Part shown: one piece after another, positions 33,738 to 42,851 of the stretch | Position numbering within the stretch: position 1 is the first letter of the stretch | Layout of the letters: every line of letters begins with the position of its first letter | NCBI GenBank assembly: GCA_948470335.1 | Contig: CAOKOL010000016.1 | Location: 1-64,000 of the forward strand | Direction: 5' to 3' | Source of the DNA: an uncultured Lachnospiraceae bacterium | GTDB taxonomy: Bacteria; Bacillota; Clostridia; Lachnospirales; Lachnospiraceae | Length of the DNA stretch: 64,000 bases | The notes under the pieces: generated by a model | Told to the model about the DNA's origin: nothing | The model's database searches: none | What the model saw: only the letters and a program-made list of their open reading frames with translations | Position numbers and translations under genes: made by a program

Positions 33738-34937
33738 TTACTCTGTTTTCTGCCCTGCCTGCTCGCAAAACTGCTCTGCTTTTTCTTTTACGGTCTGATA
33801 AAATGCTTCTCCGTATGCCCGGAACTTAACGGCATATTCTTTTACCTGGGGAAGCACTTTCTCCTGCATCATCCGGGTGGACTGGGCAAACCCCTTTCTC
33901 AGACCTTCCATAGAGATGTCGTAACCCTTTCCCATTCCCCGGAACATTTTCTGCAGCAGATCCGCCATCGGATCGGACAGCAGGTTTGCCACGCAGATTG
34001 TCAGCACAGCCGTGGTAATCAGGGCAGTCAGACCCACGCCCAGTAAAGAGCCTACGCCGGCGGCGATACCGAATACCACCGCGGCCGCCAGACTGGCGAT
34101 AATGTACAGTGCCGCCATCGTCAGAAACACCGCGCCCGCTACCTTGATAATCTTCACCGCTTCCTCCCAGGTAATTTTTCCGGCCGCCGCATTCTTCGTG
34201 GCATTGTCAGCATCCATACCGGCACATACGCTGACGGTCAGAAGTTCCACGGTCACATCCTCCGGCAAGGTAGTCAGACTACCGTTTCTGTAGGCGATCC
34301 AGGTAGCCAGAGACTGGAAACATTTCAGCTTCGTATCTGTCCACATATCCGTGACAAAAACTTTTACCGCATCTTCTTCCGCCGCCTGCTCCAGCAGCCG
34401 GGAGAAGTTCTCACAGCCGTACAGCATGGCTCCGGATTTCTCGATACCGTCCGCCAGCACCTGATTCAGATTTTCCAGGTCGGTTTCTGTCACGGAACCT
34501 TTCGGCGGAATCCGAAGGGTTTCTCCACTGACCCGCTCCGTGTCGTAAGTCCACTCGGAGACGGCAAGATCATTCATATTTTTCAGACTCTGTCCGTCCA
34601 CGGCGTCGATGGCCACCAATACGTTCATTCTGCACCAGTATTCTTCTTCCAGAGACATTTCTCCGGTGCGGCTGTCGATCTGCTCCATAATCCACTGGTT
34701 AATATCCGCTTCCATGGCTTCCTCACATTTGGAATGGTAGCCGTCCACTACCGTGCTGATCTTCTCCGCCAGCTCTCTGGCAGACTCCTGGGATACGTTG
34801 GGGAACTGTTCGCAGTAAAAACGTGCCATGCAGTCGATGGAGCCTTCCTCCTCAGAATGAGAGGTAAGGATTTCCTCCAAAATTTTCTTTACCGTATCCA
34901 TTTCTTTTCTGGGAATTTTCATAAAATCTTCTGCCAT
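33738..34937 (-). CDS. Unknown protein with a central hydrophobic hairpin
   Basis: Protein of 399 residues that I do not recognise. Residues 1-260 are acidic and helical. Residues 264-320 form a long Ala/Gly/Val-rich hydrophobic stretch, enough for two membrane helices. Residues 325-399 are amphipathic and helical (MADLLQKMFRGMGKGYDISM, later KVLPQVKEYAVKFRAYGEAF). The shape recalls membrane-inserting or membrane-bending proteins, but that is only an impression. AGGAGGACATTACTT precedes the ATG. It has its own promoter (35203-35231) and a leader of about 260 bases carrying a tandem structured repeat. It follows the AAA+ gene of the large orphan operon in the same direction. Confidence 0.75.
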   Translation of the reverse strand: MAEDFMKIPRKEMDTVKKILEEILTSHSEEEGSIDCMARFYCEQFPNVSQESARELAEKISTVVDGYHSKCEEAMEADINQWIMEQIDSRTGEMSLEEEYWCRMNVLVAIDAVDGQSLKNMNDLAVSEWTYDTERVSGETLRIPPKGSVTETDLENLNQVLADGIEKSGAMLYGCENFSRLLEQAAEEDAVKVFVTDMWTDTKLKCFQSLATWIAYRNGSLTTLPEDVTVELLTVSVCAGMDADNATKNAAAGKITWEEAVKIIKVAGAVFLTMAALYIIASLAAAVVFGIAAGVGSLLGVGLTALITTAVLTICVANLLSDPMADLLQKMFRGMGKGYDISMEGLRKGFAQSTRMMQEKVLPQVKEYAVKFRAYGEAFYQTVKEKAEQFCEQAGQKTE

Positions 34938-34954
34938 AAGTAATGTCCTCCTAA

Positions 34955-35164
34955 TTTAGTTCCGCTGCGGCTTATTCAGGCCCCTTTGTATCTGGGAGAA
35001 TTTCCGGCCATGTGCCATGTCCGTAAATCCTCCCGGGGCCTTCATAAGCCTCCGCTGTTTTTAGTTCCGCTGCGGCTTATTCAGGCCCCCTGTATCTGGG
35101 AGAATTTCCGGCCATGTGCCATGTCCGTAAATCCTCCCGGAGTCTTCACAGGCCTCCGCTGTTT
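34955..35164 (-). repeat. Tandem 105-bp repeat forming structured leader RNA
   Basis: Two nearly identical copies (34955-35059 and 35060-35164) lie in the transcribed leader of the 399-residue protein gene. In RNA sense the downstream copy can fold into one long hairpin: AGGCCCC/GGGGCCT, then GGGAG..ATTT/AAAT..CTCCC, then CGG..CATG/CATGGCCG. The upstream copy has a damaged outer stem. Each copy also contains GGGAGG ten bases before an ATG. In the downstream copy this opens a 20-codon frame (35018 to 34956, MAHGRKFSQIQRGL and so on) whose stop lies next to the main gene's ribosome site; in the upstream copy the frame closes after 13 codons. Confidence 0.8.
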
Positions 35165-35202
35165 TTGGTTCTATAAAATCGGTATTCTTTCCTGATGCAC
35201 AT

Positions 35203-35231
35203 AATATATCACATATAATATTATATGTCAA
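35203..35231 (-). promoter_or_regulatory. Promoter of the repeat leader and the 399-residue protein gene
   Basis: TTGACA and TATATT are separated by exactly 17 bases on the minus strand in a very AT-rich stretch. The predicted start is near 35196, so both repeat copies are in the transcript. Confidence 0.8.
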
Positions 35232-35259
35232 TATATTTTGTTGTATATTTTTGTTGTAA

Positions 35260-37290
35260 TTAATGCTGTGTTTTTTTCCTTCGGTTTGCCGCAATTAAAA
35301 TCTGCCGCTTCATAGCCTTTTTCATGTAAATATCATAAGGATGACAGACTGCAGGGCCCATCGCCTCATCCGCCGTTATCTCCGACCCGCTGTCTGTCAT
35401 GTCATCCTTCCAGTAAAACCCTTCCTCATCCTCGGCCAGATCGTCAAATTCCAGCAGCACCGGTCGTTTTCCGGGAGCGGTTCGTCTGCCTACGGACGCG
35501 CATTCAAAGCGGCCCTCTTTTAAGGCCAGCCAGTATTCTGCCGTTTCCGCCGTATTCGTCTCGCCGAAAGGCTTTGTATAAACCACCTGTTCCAACAGCT
35601 TTTCCTGAAACAGCTCCCGGCCGACAGGCTCTAAATACCCTTCCTGATATAATTCTGACAGCGCCTCCCGCACCAGATTTTCAATATCCGCTCCCGTATA
35701 AAATTTATGCTCAAATTCCGCCGCATAATCAAAAACGGCGTCGCCGAATTCCCTTAGTTCCTCGTCAATAAACCGCTGCCGGAATAATCCGGGATTCTCT
35801 TCTCCTTCTCTCCTGACAATCTGCCGTAAAATCGCAACACATTCCTCATGCATGGGCAAAAACGTGTAAAACTTCTTTGAGATTCTGCCCGCCCGTGTCA
35901 GTTCACGGGGCAGGTTCTGCACCCGGTTGGCCGTGGCAAAGAGCAGGCACTGCCTGTCATTTTCCTGCATCCAGTTCAGCAGCCGGGCCAGGATCCGGTT
36001 GCCCACGCCTCCGTCGGTTTCACCCTTTCCCTGGGTTCCGCCCAGCTCTTTTTCAATCTCATCAATCCACACAACACAGGGGGAAACCGCCTCTGCCAGT
36101 TTTAATGCCCTGTCCAGATTGGCCTCCGATTCTCCCACCAGACCGCCCAGAATCATGCCAAGATGGAACCGGATCAGCGGCAGAGAAAGCTCCGCCGCCA
36201 CTTTTTTTGCCAGCAGAGATTTTCCGGAGCCGGGAAGACCTGCCACCAGAATGCCTTTTGGAAAACGCTCTCCCCTTGCTCTGGCTGCGGCCGGATCCCG
36301 CAGATACTTTTTCTTTTCTTCAATCCATTCCAGTACGCCGTCCAGGCCGCCCACGGGAGGATTGACTGCCTGAACAAAAGAGATTGTTCCATCCTTCTTT
36401 ACCATGGACTCTTTTTCTCTCAGAATCAACTGATTGCAGTAGTCGTTCAGCGCTTCCGCCTGTTTTCCTTTTTCATCTTCCTCCTGTTCCGATCCTGCCG
36501 CGGACACTCTGCCGAACCTGGAGCGTACCATAGACAGAATCGAACGGATCTGACGCTCATTCAGCCCCCGCAGATTGGCCAGAAAACGATCCTCCGGCCC
36601 GTCCGCCGCCGCTCCGTATTCCTCCATCAGCCGCCGGATCTCATACATGCCGATCATCGGCACGTCGATCAGCTCAATATAGGCTTCCAGCCCTCTGGGA
36701 ATCAGTTTTTTGGGAGAAGAAATCAGCAGATTTGCGATCTGGAAAGGATTTTGCTCGCTGGCATCAATAAAGTCTCTGATATAAGTGTCCCGGCTGTAAG
36801 CATCCGGATACAGCAGATGAAAATCCCGGCAGAAATAATAGAAAGGGCCATGATAACTGTCCATCCGGTATGCCCGCGGATTCAGCGTACCCGGATTGGT
36901 ATACCGGATAATATTTCCTTTATTTCCATGATCCTCACGGGAGTACAGTGCTTCCCGGAAGGTAAACACTTCCTCGCAGACCGTACGGCCCTCCCGCTCC
37001 GTCTGACGATACAGGTTAAAACAGCCCGACTGATCGAATATTTTTTCAATCAGATTTCTGTCTTCCGTCACCAGAAAAATGACAGGCATCGTATCCTTAA
37101 CCAGAGAAATCCTGCGGATCACGTCATCTATTACAGGAGATTCGTATGGACATGAACGATTTAACTTCACTTCGGTTTTTCCGATGATCTCCTGTTCTGT
37201 GCCCCTATATCTTATTTCACCGCGTTCCGTTCTGTTGTTCTCCATTCTATCATACCCCATTCCGCCATACTCCATTTCGCAGGCATACAT
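35260..37290 (-). CDS. Ycf46-like AAA+ ATPase
   Basis: ATPase of up to 676 residues (several in-frame Met between 37290 and 37245; none has a clear ribosome site). Residues 50-260 resemble the degenerate N-terminal region of Ycf46-type proteins (GLEAYIELIDVPMIGMYEIR). The AAA+ module has GGLDGVLEWIEEKKKYL, Walker A GLPGSGKS at 351-358, GGLVGESEANLDRALKLAEA, Walker B VVWIDEIEKELGG at 406-418, sensor 1 FATAN and an arginine finger region ELTRAGRI. This part closely follows the Ycf46 pattern. No protease domain is attached. It is a late gene of the orphan operon and probably remodels one of its partner proteins. Confidence 0.82.
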   Translation of the reverse strand: MYACEMEYGGMGYDRMENNRTERGEIRYRGTEQEIIGKTEVKLNRSCPYESPVIDDVIRRISLVKDTMPVIFLVTEDRNLIEKIFDQSGCFNLYRQTEREGRTVCEEVFTFREALYSREDHGNKGNIIRYTNPGTLNPRAYRMDSYHGPFYYFCRDFHLLYPDAYSRDTYIRDFIDASEQNPFQIANLLISSPKKLIPRGLEAYIELIDVPMIGMYEIRRLMEEYGAAADGPEDRFLANLRGLNERQIRSILSMVRSRFGRVSAAGSEQEEDEKGKQAEALNDYCNQLILREKESMVKKDGTISFVQAVNPPVGGLDGVLEWIEEKKKYLRDPAAARARGERFPKGILVAGLPGSGKSLLAKKVAAELSLPLIRFHLGMILGGLVGESEANLDRALKLAEAVSPCVVWIDEIEKELGGTQGKGETDGGVGNRILARLLNWMQENDRQCLLFATANRVQNLPRELTRAGRISKKFYTFLPMHEECVAILRQIVRREGEENPGLFRQRFIDEELREFGDAVFDYAAEFEHKFYTGADIENLVREALSELYQEGYLEPVGRELFQEKLLEQVVYTKPFGETNTAETAEYWLALKEGRFECASVGRRTAPGKRPVLLEFDDLAEDEEGFYWKDDMTDSGSEITADEAMGPAVCHPYDIYMKKAMKRQILIAANRRKKTQH

Positions 37291-37330
37291 ATTCAGAACA
37301 GCACTGTGTCTGGCTTAATAAACTATCTTT

Positions 37331-38509
37331 TTATTCTTCCATCCAGAACAATTGCTTCCGCTCCCGGTCCCACACGCCGACACGGCTGTCGGGCGTCTCA
37401 AAGCCAAGTAACTGATCCGATTTGCTGACAACAACCGCCGGAAAAGGAAGTTCGCTTTCCGCATCTCTTTCCGCTTTCTCGCAGACCGCCGCGCTGCCGG
37501 ACAGATTCATTCTTCCGTTTGCCCCGTGCCAGTCGAAGAAATCCGCCGGACCGTCCGTCAGATTCGTAATCAGTTCCCCGTTTTCCCTCACCAAAACATA
37601 TGTTTCGCCATTCAGACAGGCAAAAGCTGTTTTTCCTTCTTCTGCGGTGCCAGGCGTTTGTCCCTTCTCTGTTTTCAACTCTGGTTCCAAACAGGAATAT
37701 TGTCTGAGTCTGCCGCTTTCATCCACCCCCAGTATCCCTGTCCGCCGGTCAAAAGAAAAATCGATCATGCCCGCTCCCCGCATCGGATACCCGTTCACCG
37801 TCAGAGACCCTTTCCTGTCCACACAGGCAAAGTCCCTGTGACACACCTGAACGCGGACGCCCCATTTTACAAAACGGCGATTCAGGGTCAGCGCCCAGAC
37901 AAAACCGCCGGGATTCAGGCGGCGGGAACAAACCGCGCGCCCTTCCTCCATAAAAAGAATCGACGTTGGAACCGTCCCTTTGTTAACTAGTTTTTTCCAC
38001 TGAAATAACGAACTATTTTCCAGAGGCATTTCTCTGACTTTGCCGGTCCAAATCTCTATTTCATACCGTTCCGCCGTTATGGCAATTTCCGCCCCCGCAT
38101 CCTGTTCTCTACCGCCATCCATCTGCCGGCCCGTCCGTTTTTTTGCCTCATACCCGGCCTGCCGGTCAATTTCTTCCCTGTCCGCTTCGGTCACAGGGAT
38201 CTCTGCCAGCTCATAAAACAACAGAAACAGTCTGCGGTAAATATCCGCAGACGGCCCGCCGGCAGACGCCCTCATATCTGACTGCCGTTCCGCACCGGTA
38301 TATTCGGAAATCCTATGAAAAAGCGCCTGAATTTCCCCGATCACCCGGCCGTCTTCTCCGGCAGATTTCTCCTCTTGTTTCAGTGTTTCCGATATGCCGA
38401 TCAGCCATTCCTGATAAGCGCCGTTTTCCAGCGCTTCCATAGCATCCGAAAAGCAGAAATATTTCCGGTAACTTTTTAAATTGTTGATATGATATCCTTT
38501 AAACTGCAT
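37331..38509 (-). CDS. Unknown protein, possible beta-propeller C-terminus
   Basis: Protein of about 392 residues from MQFKGYHINNLKSYRKYFCF. The first 130 residues are helical. The rest is a run of short strand-turn units with recurrent aromatic and Asp/Gly turns (DRKGSLTVNGYPM, DRRTGILGVDESGRLRQY, GETYVLVRENGELI, DSRVGVWDRERKQLFWMEE), which suggests a beta-propeller-like fold. No family is recognised. The ATG lies two bases after the stop of the preceding gene with only a weak ribosome site, so it is probably translated by coupling. A longer in-frame reading to 38650 would overlap that gene by 139 bases and is unlikely. Confidence 0.65.
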   Translation of the reverse strand: MQFKGYHINNLKSYRKYFCFSDAMEALENGAYQEWLIGISETLKQEEKSAGEDGRVIGEIQALFHRISEYTGAERQSDMRASAGGPSADIYRRLFLLFYELAEIPVTEADREEIDRQAGYEAKKRTGRQMDGGREQDAGAEIAITAERYEIEIWTGKVREMPLENSSLFQWKKLVNKGTVPTSILFMEEGRAVCSRRLNPGGFVWALTLNRRFVKWGVRVQVCHRDFACVDRKGSLTVNGYPMRGAGMIDFSFDRRTGILGVDESGRLRQYSCLEPELKTEKGQTPGTAEEGKTAFACLNGETYVLVRENGELITNLTDGPADFFDWHGANGRMNLSGSAAVCEKAERDAESELPFPAVVVSKSDQLLGFETPDSRVGVWDRERKQLFWMEE

Positions 38510-38511
38510 AC

Positions 38512-39549
38512 TTAAATATCCCAAATATTTTCCGCGGGTTTCCCGGAGTGTCCCGCATTGCGGCCGGCATCCTTCCGACCGTCCCGATGATTCCGCCAAT
38601 GTTCCGATACGAGGGAATCTTCCCCCCACTCCAGGCCGCGAACCCGACAAAACCAGTGCAGCAGAGATGTCGGAATCTCATTGATCCGGTACAGGCCGCC
38701 ATCCGCCGCCGCTTCCATATCCGCCAGTGCCTTTTCGGCGCAGGGCAGAGCGAATTCGCTTCCGGTAAGTGCCAGAAAACACTGCTCCTTTTTCCATCCC
38801 AGGGCAGCAAATACCTTTCTGCATATCCGGCCGAACCCCTGATACCAGGAGGCATAGGCGGCATCCTGCCAGAGAAATCTGTCCGCTTCATACAGATAAT
38901 TATTTTCCCGGTATCGAACCGGCTTATTATAATACTGCCGGGACCGGCCGTCCTTCGCAAGACAATCACCGAAAGAAACGGATACTTCCTGCCCCGGATG
39001 CAGCAGAAACTGCGTTTCCGTCTCCAAAACCTGAATGACGCCGGTGCCAAAGCCTTCCGGACAGACACTGCGGCAATATTCCCAGACAGTCCGGATCCGC
39101 GGAAACAGAATCACGTTTACCGGCCCTGACCCGGACAGCGTCCCTGCCATCTGTTCCAGCCTGACGGCAAATTCCAGCGCCTGCCATCGTTCCAGCCTGC
39201 TCTCCGGCACGCTGACCAGAAGCAGCGACGGTTTTTCTCTGCACAGTCCTCCGTCATCATCTTCTGCTCCTGGTATCGCCTGTATATTGTTAAAAAAATC
39301 TTCCAGTTTTCCGCAAAAAAAGGCTTCGGGAGAACGACCGTTTCTTTTATGAACATACTCTCCCTCCGCCAGCAGGGGAACCGTTCGATAAATGCCATTA
39401 TCTCTTATCAACCGCCGGGCGCAAAGCTCTGCCGGCCTCCAGTCGATTCCGATGACATTCATCTTTCGAACATCCGCCGCTTTCATGGCAGATTCCCAGT
39501 ATTCCTGATCCAAATATCCAAAATAGTCCATATAATGCCTGTTTCCCAT
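38512..39549 (-). CDS. Unknown 345-residue operon protein
   Basis: I do not recognise a family. The segment KMNVIGIDWRPAELCARRLI near residue 30, followed by a region with an IP-like turn and PSLLLVSVPESRLERW, faintly recalls the first phosphate loop and second lobe of the actin/Hsp70 fold. The usual DxG-T motifs are missing, so this is not claimed. The protein is soluble and rich in aromatic residues. It sits between the membrane-anchored paralogue and the possible propeller protein with gaps of 18 and 2 bases, so it belongs to the same transcript. Confidence 0.6.
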   Translation of the reverse strand: MGNRHYMDYFGYLDQEYWESAMKAADVRKMNVIGIDWRPAELCARRLIRDNGIYRTVPLLAEGEYVHKRNGRSPEAFFCGKLEDFFNNIQAIPGAEDDDGGLCREKPSLLLVSVPESRLERWQALEFAVRLEQMAGTLSGSGPVNVILFPRIRTVWEYCRSVCPEGFGTGVIQVLETETQFLLHPGQEVSVSFGDCLAKDGRSRQYYNKPVRYRENNYLYEADRFLWQDAAYASWYQGFGRICRKVFAALGWKKEQCFLALTGSEFALPCAEKALADMEAAADGGLYRINEIPTSLLHWFCRVRGLEWGEDSLVSEHWRNHRDGRKDAGRNAGHSGKPAENIWDI

Positions 39550-39567
39550 TGAATGCCGCTGCCCGGA

Positions 39568-40434
39568 TCAGCGGAACAGCAGCGCCCAAATCACTGCGCC
39601 GCATAAAAATGCCGCTGTTATAACCGCCCGGATCAGCCGGTGTTTCGACGCATCCCCCGGCACTTCGCCAGCTATTTTTATGGGTTCCCCGGCGCCGGTA
39701 TCCGCAACATATTTTTGGTCTTCCGCCTGTTCCTGCGGCGGCTCCGGCAATCCGGTACAATAAAATACGTTCTCTCCCCGGACGGCCCGTTCCAGCGCCT
39801 GTTTCACGGACAGGTCGGAATCCATGTCCCGGATTCCGGGCCATTCATCCTGTTTCAGCCTTTCGGGCGATTCCGGCCGTCTATATATTTCCCGCATATC
39901 AGAAGTGCTGTCCCAGCATTCCTGATACGCCGAAAGCGTGGCCTTTTCCGTATTCATTCCGTTTTTCGGTTCCTCCCAGCGGGGAACCACATACCGCTCC
40001 GTCAGATACCGGAAATCTGCCATGGAAGGGAAGGCGGAAGGCCGGAATCCGGAATTTATTTTCCAGATAAATCCCACAAATCCATAAGCCGGACGCCGCC
40101 CCTCATCCTCAAAGGAACTTAATGCAATATCTCTGAAATAGGCAGCTACGCCCACCGCCCCGTATACGCCGTCGCTGATTACAGCCCTGCGCACCTGATG
40201 CATGGTTCGCATTTCTTCCGGCTCTCCGGTGCAGCGAAGAATCTGTTTCTTCCATTGATATACCTGCTCTTTTGACATATCCGCCGGACGGACCAGCAGT
40301 CCCTCCCTGTAATCTCCGTACCGGGTTCTGCTGTGGATAATAACCGCCGCACCAGGTTCTTTTCCTTTGTTTTCGGCATGTTCCGTTTCTCTTTCTCTTT
40401 TATTATGCTCTGCCATGATCGAATATTCTGTCAT
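39568..40434 (-). CDS. Orphan YGFxGFxWK protein with a C-terminal membrane anchor
   Basis: Protein of 288 residues, paralogous to its upstream neighbour. Shared features are an N-terminal AAVIIHSRTRYGDYREGL, a helical middle, RPAYGFVGFIWK at 114-125, and a downstream YVVPRWEE. The last 22 residues (LIRAVITAAFLCGAVIWALL) form a single membrane helix that the neighbour lacks, so this copy is tail-anchored. No family is recognised. The start is unsure, because neither the Met at 40434 nor the one at 40416 has a good ribosome site. Confidence 0.65.
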   Translation of the reverse strand: MTEYSIMAEHNKRERETEHAENKGKEPGAAVIIHSRTRYGDYREGLLVRPADMSKEQVYQWKKQILRCTGEPEEMRTMHQVRRAVISDGVYGAVGVAAYFRDIALSSFEDEGRRPAYGFVGFIWKINSGFRPSAFPSMADFRYLTERYVVPRWEEPKNGMNTEKATLSAYQECWDSTSDMREIYRRPESPERLKQDEWPGIRDMDSDLSVKQALERAVRGENVFYCTGLPEPPQEQAEDQKYVADTGAGEPIKIAGEVPGDASKHRLIRAVITAAFLCGAVIWALLFR

Positions 40435-40491
40435 ACTTTACAATCCGTATACATTTCTTTCCGGTTTTCATTGTTTCCGCTATTCTCTGCC

Positions 40492-41265
40492 CTATCCCCG
40501 TTTTTTTAGTTTCCTTCGTTTCAGCAAAATGCGTCCCTCTTCTCTCCCGGCACAGGTCACATTCATAAAGGCCGAGCGGCCCGCGCTGTTGAGACTGGGA
40601 AACCGGGTGCAGCAGGAAACCGAAACGCCGCGGACTGCCGCTTTTAGCGCCTGATGCAGCATCGTCTCTTTCAGGCTGCCGGGATAAACTTTCAGCGCTG
40701 TCTGTTCCGTATTGGCATGCAGATCTGTTTCCGATATGCCTGCCGGCCCCGGTTTACCGCAAAGAAGCTCCGCCGTTAATTTTGAAAACCGGTCAAATTT
40801 CACCTGTTCCTTATAAGCTGCTCCCCGGCTTTCCTCCCAGTAACGCATTTCCCATTTGGGAAGCACATAGGTTTGAACCAGCGATGCAAAGCTTTCGGCC
40901 GAAGGAAATCCTTTTGCAATCCGTACCGGATATCCCTCTCTTTCTCCCGGCCTTCTTTTCCATACAAATCCGAAAAAACCATAAACCGGCCGGCCGCCGC
41001 AGTCCCCATAATCCTCCCCGCCCAAAATATCTTTCATATAAGCCGTAGTCCCCAAAACCAGATGTTCCCCCAGACAAATAATCACCTGTCTTTGCTCATG
41101 GCTCTGGCGCAGGTCTTCTACGGATTCCGTGGTCTGCAAAATCACGGAGCGCAAATCGTAAATCTGCCGCGCCGTAAAATCCTCCGGACACTGAAACAAT
41201 TTCCCCGGAAAATCACAGTATTTACTCCGGCAATGGATCAGAACCGAACTTTCGTCCACTAACAT
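40492..41265 (-). CDS. Orphan YGFxGFxWK protein, soluble paralogue
   Basis: Protein of 257 residues with SSVLIHCRSKYCDFPGKL, EQRQVIICLGEHLVLGTTAY, RPVYGFFGFVWK at 92-103 and YVLPKWE, each aligned with a matching segment of the 288-residue paralogue downstream. It has no membrane helix and ends in a Lys/Arg-rich tail. Its ATG is preceded by GAGAGG and lies 44 bases inside the end of the GTPase gene. The pairing of a soluble and a membrane-anchored copy beside a GTPase suggests a switchable complex, which is inference. Confidence 0.68.
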   Translation of the reverse strand: MLVDESSVLIHCRSKYCDFPGKLFQCPEDFTARQIYDLRSVILQTTESVEDLRQSHEQRQVIICLGEHLVLGTTAYMKDILGGEDYGDCGGRPVYGFFGFVWKRRPGEREGYPVRIAKGFPSAESFASLVQTYVLPKWEMRYWEESRGAAYKEQVKFDRFSKLTAELLCGKPGPAGISETDLHANTEQTALKVYPGSLKETMLHQALKAAVRGVSVSCCTRFPSLNSAGRSAFMNVTCAGREEGRILLKRRKLKKRG

Positions 41266-42283
41266 AACCGGCCTCTCTTTCTGTCAGCCGATCCCAGGGA
41301 ATCTGCTGTCCGTTATCAAACAGCGCCATATTCTGCAGGGACCGCTTCATATCCGTCAGATCACGCTCCAACTGACAGCAGGTTTCCACCATCCGTCCCA
41401 GCTCCTCCTCCGTTGCCTGACGGCTTTCGCGGCGGGGCAAAAGCCGCCTGATCAGCCGGCGGCCTTTGTCTTTTTCACCGCGCTGCCGCAAAAGCTCCGA
41501 CTTCATCTGTTCCATACGTTCCCGGTACCGGCGCAGCGCCGCCGCCATCCGCAGAAAAGTCAGATAGCAAAAAGGCTTCTCGATATTTTTCGGTTCCAGC
41601 TTTCCGCCCTGACTGATAGTTCTGCCCAGTGTCACCGGACACACCGATACCAATCGTCCCCTTTGTCCCGGAGACGGATAAAAAAGAATCGGAAAAACCT
41701 CTTTTAAAATATCCACCAGAAACGTTTCATTCCGTTTATCCGGCTCCACCAGATCATATTTGGTAATAATCAGACAGACCGGGGGCAGTTCTCTGTCTTT
41801 TCCTGTCCCGGCATCCACGGAGGCCCGATTCAGCATATAGTTCAGTTCCATGCCGCCGCCGTCACAGAGAATGGCATTGATAATCCCGTTTCTGGTATCG
41901 TGATTAAAATGGGACCCGTCCACACAGAGAAACAGGCAATCCGCCCCGTCCATATATTCCATCAGTTTTACATTGTCCGGGTTATCCTCATCCTCTTCCA
42001 CCAGATTGCCGGGATAATCAATCCACTGAATCTCGTCGATGGTTTTCAGATTATATTTTAATATGAACGTATATTCTTCAATCCGGTCGCTGGGAGCCGG
42101 AAAACGCTCGTTTAAAGGCAGCCTGGTATCCCCAATCCGCTTGCACTGCCTGTTAAACTGGGCAAAATGATATTTCGGCGTCAGCGTAAACCCATAGATG
42201 CCTTTCATCATCTGGTGAAAGGTTCCATACATAAAAGTAGTCTTCCCCGACAATGTATTGGCACAGATCAATATTCTGCTCAT
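41222..42283 (-). CDS. Divergent TRAFAC-like GTPase
   Basis: Nucleotide-binding protein of 353 residues. The P-loop is ICANTLSGKTTFMYG (about 6-20), G3 is WIDYPGN with DYPG at 88-91, and G4 is IITKYDLVEP with TKYD at 173-176, matching the TRAFAC order G1-G3-G4. A helical, basic C-terminal extension (about 235-330) could bind a partner. It resembles the single-domain GTPases seen in GTPase-associated prokaryotic conflict systems, a comparison made from memory. It starts inside the stop of the helix-turn-helix gene (ATGA) and overlaps the next gene by 44 bases, placing it at the centre of the operon. Confidence 0.75.
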   Translation of the reverse strand: MSRILICANTLSGKTTFMYGTFHQMMKGIYGFTLTPKYHFAQFNRQCKRIGDTRLPLNERFPAPSDRIEEYTFILKYNLKTIDEIQWIDYPGNLVEEDEDNPDNVKLMEYMDGADCLFLCVDGSHFNHDTRNGIINAILCDGGGMELNYMLNRASVDAGTGKDRELPPVCLIITKYDLVEPDKRNETFLVDILKEVFPILFYPSPGQRGRLVSVCPVTLGRTISQGGKLEPKNIEKPFCYLTFLRMAAALRRYRERMEQMKSELLRQRGEKDKGRRLIRRLLPRRESRQATEEELGRMVETCCQLERDLTDMKRSLQNMALFDNGQQIPWDRLTEREAGYVSGRKFGSDPLPE

Positions 42284-42825
42284 AGCCGTCCGATCTCGCT
42301 GTTAAAAGCCTGAATTTCACTGTCACACCGTTCCAGTTCATTTTCCAGAAGCCGTTTCTGGCACAGCAGCGTTTTTCGTTTCTCCTCCCATTTGGCCTTT
42401 TCCTCATATAATTTCAGCTTATAATGAGCGGCATCCAGCTCCTGGTTCATGTGCAGCTTCAGCAGCTCGTAAAACTTTCCCGGTGTGATTTCCGCAGCTA
42501 TCTGGGGCACCGTAAAAACAGGAGAAATCGCTTGGCGCAGCGCATCGGCCGCGGCTATGCCCGCTTTTTTCAGCTTCTTTCCGTACTTTGACTCTCCGAA
42601 CGCACGCAGATCCTGCTCCAAAATCTGATGCCCCTCCCGTCCCTGATTCATCACGGCCTTCAACTGCTTGGTTCTGATTGCCCTGCGAATCGTCTCTTCG
42701 CTTTTCGGCGCCACTTTGGGATAATGAATATTCAGGTATTCCACTGCCTCGGCCACCGAATAAAACTGCTGTTCCGCATCTCTCTCTATCTCTTTCCGAT
42801 CATATCCGTCTTTTTCCGCTGTCAT
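42280..42825 (-). CDS. Helix-turn-helix protein with a coiled coil
   Basis: Protein of 181 residues. The N-terminal 70 residues look like a MerR/excisionase-type helix-turn-helix (YSVAEAVEYLNIHYPKVAPK, then SEETIRRAIRTKQLKAV). The C-terminal 80 residues are a long charged coiled coil (ELDAAHYKLKLYEEKAKWEE onwards). It may control its own operon, or the domain may serve protein binding, since the coiled coil is unusual for a simple regulator. AAGGG precedes the ATG. Confidence 0.65.
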   Translation of the reverse strand: MTAEKDGYDRKEIERDAEQQFYSVAEAVEYLNIHYPKVAPKSEETIRRAIRTKQLKAVMNQGREGHQILEQDLRAFGESKYGKKLKKAGIAAADALRQAISPVFTVPQIAAEITPGKFYELLKLHMNQELDAAHYKLKLYEEKAKWEEKRKTLLCQKRLLENELERCDSEIQAFNSEIGRL

Positions 42826-42851
42826 ACACTTACCCTTTCCTGTTCTCTGTC

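Noticed and set aside
35061..35294. 77-codon minus-strand frame across the promoter and the upstream repeat copy
   Set aside because: It runs through a strong promoter and the structured repeat, has no ribosome site and no family likeness.
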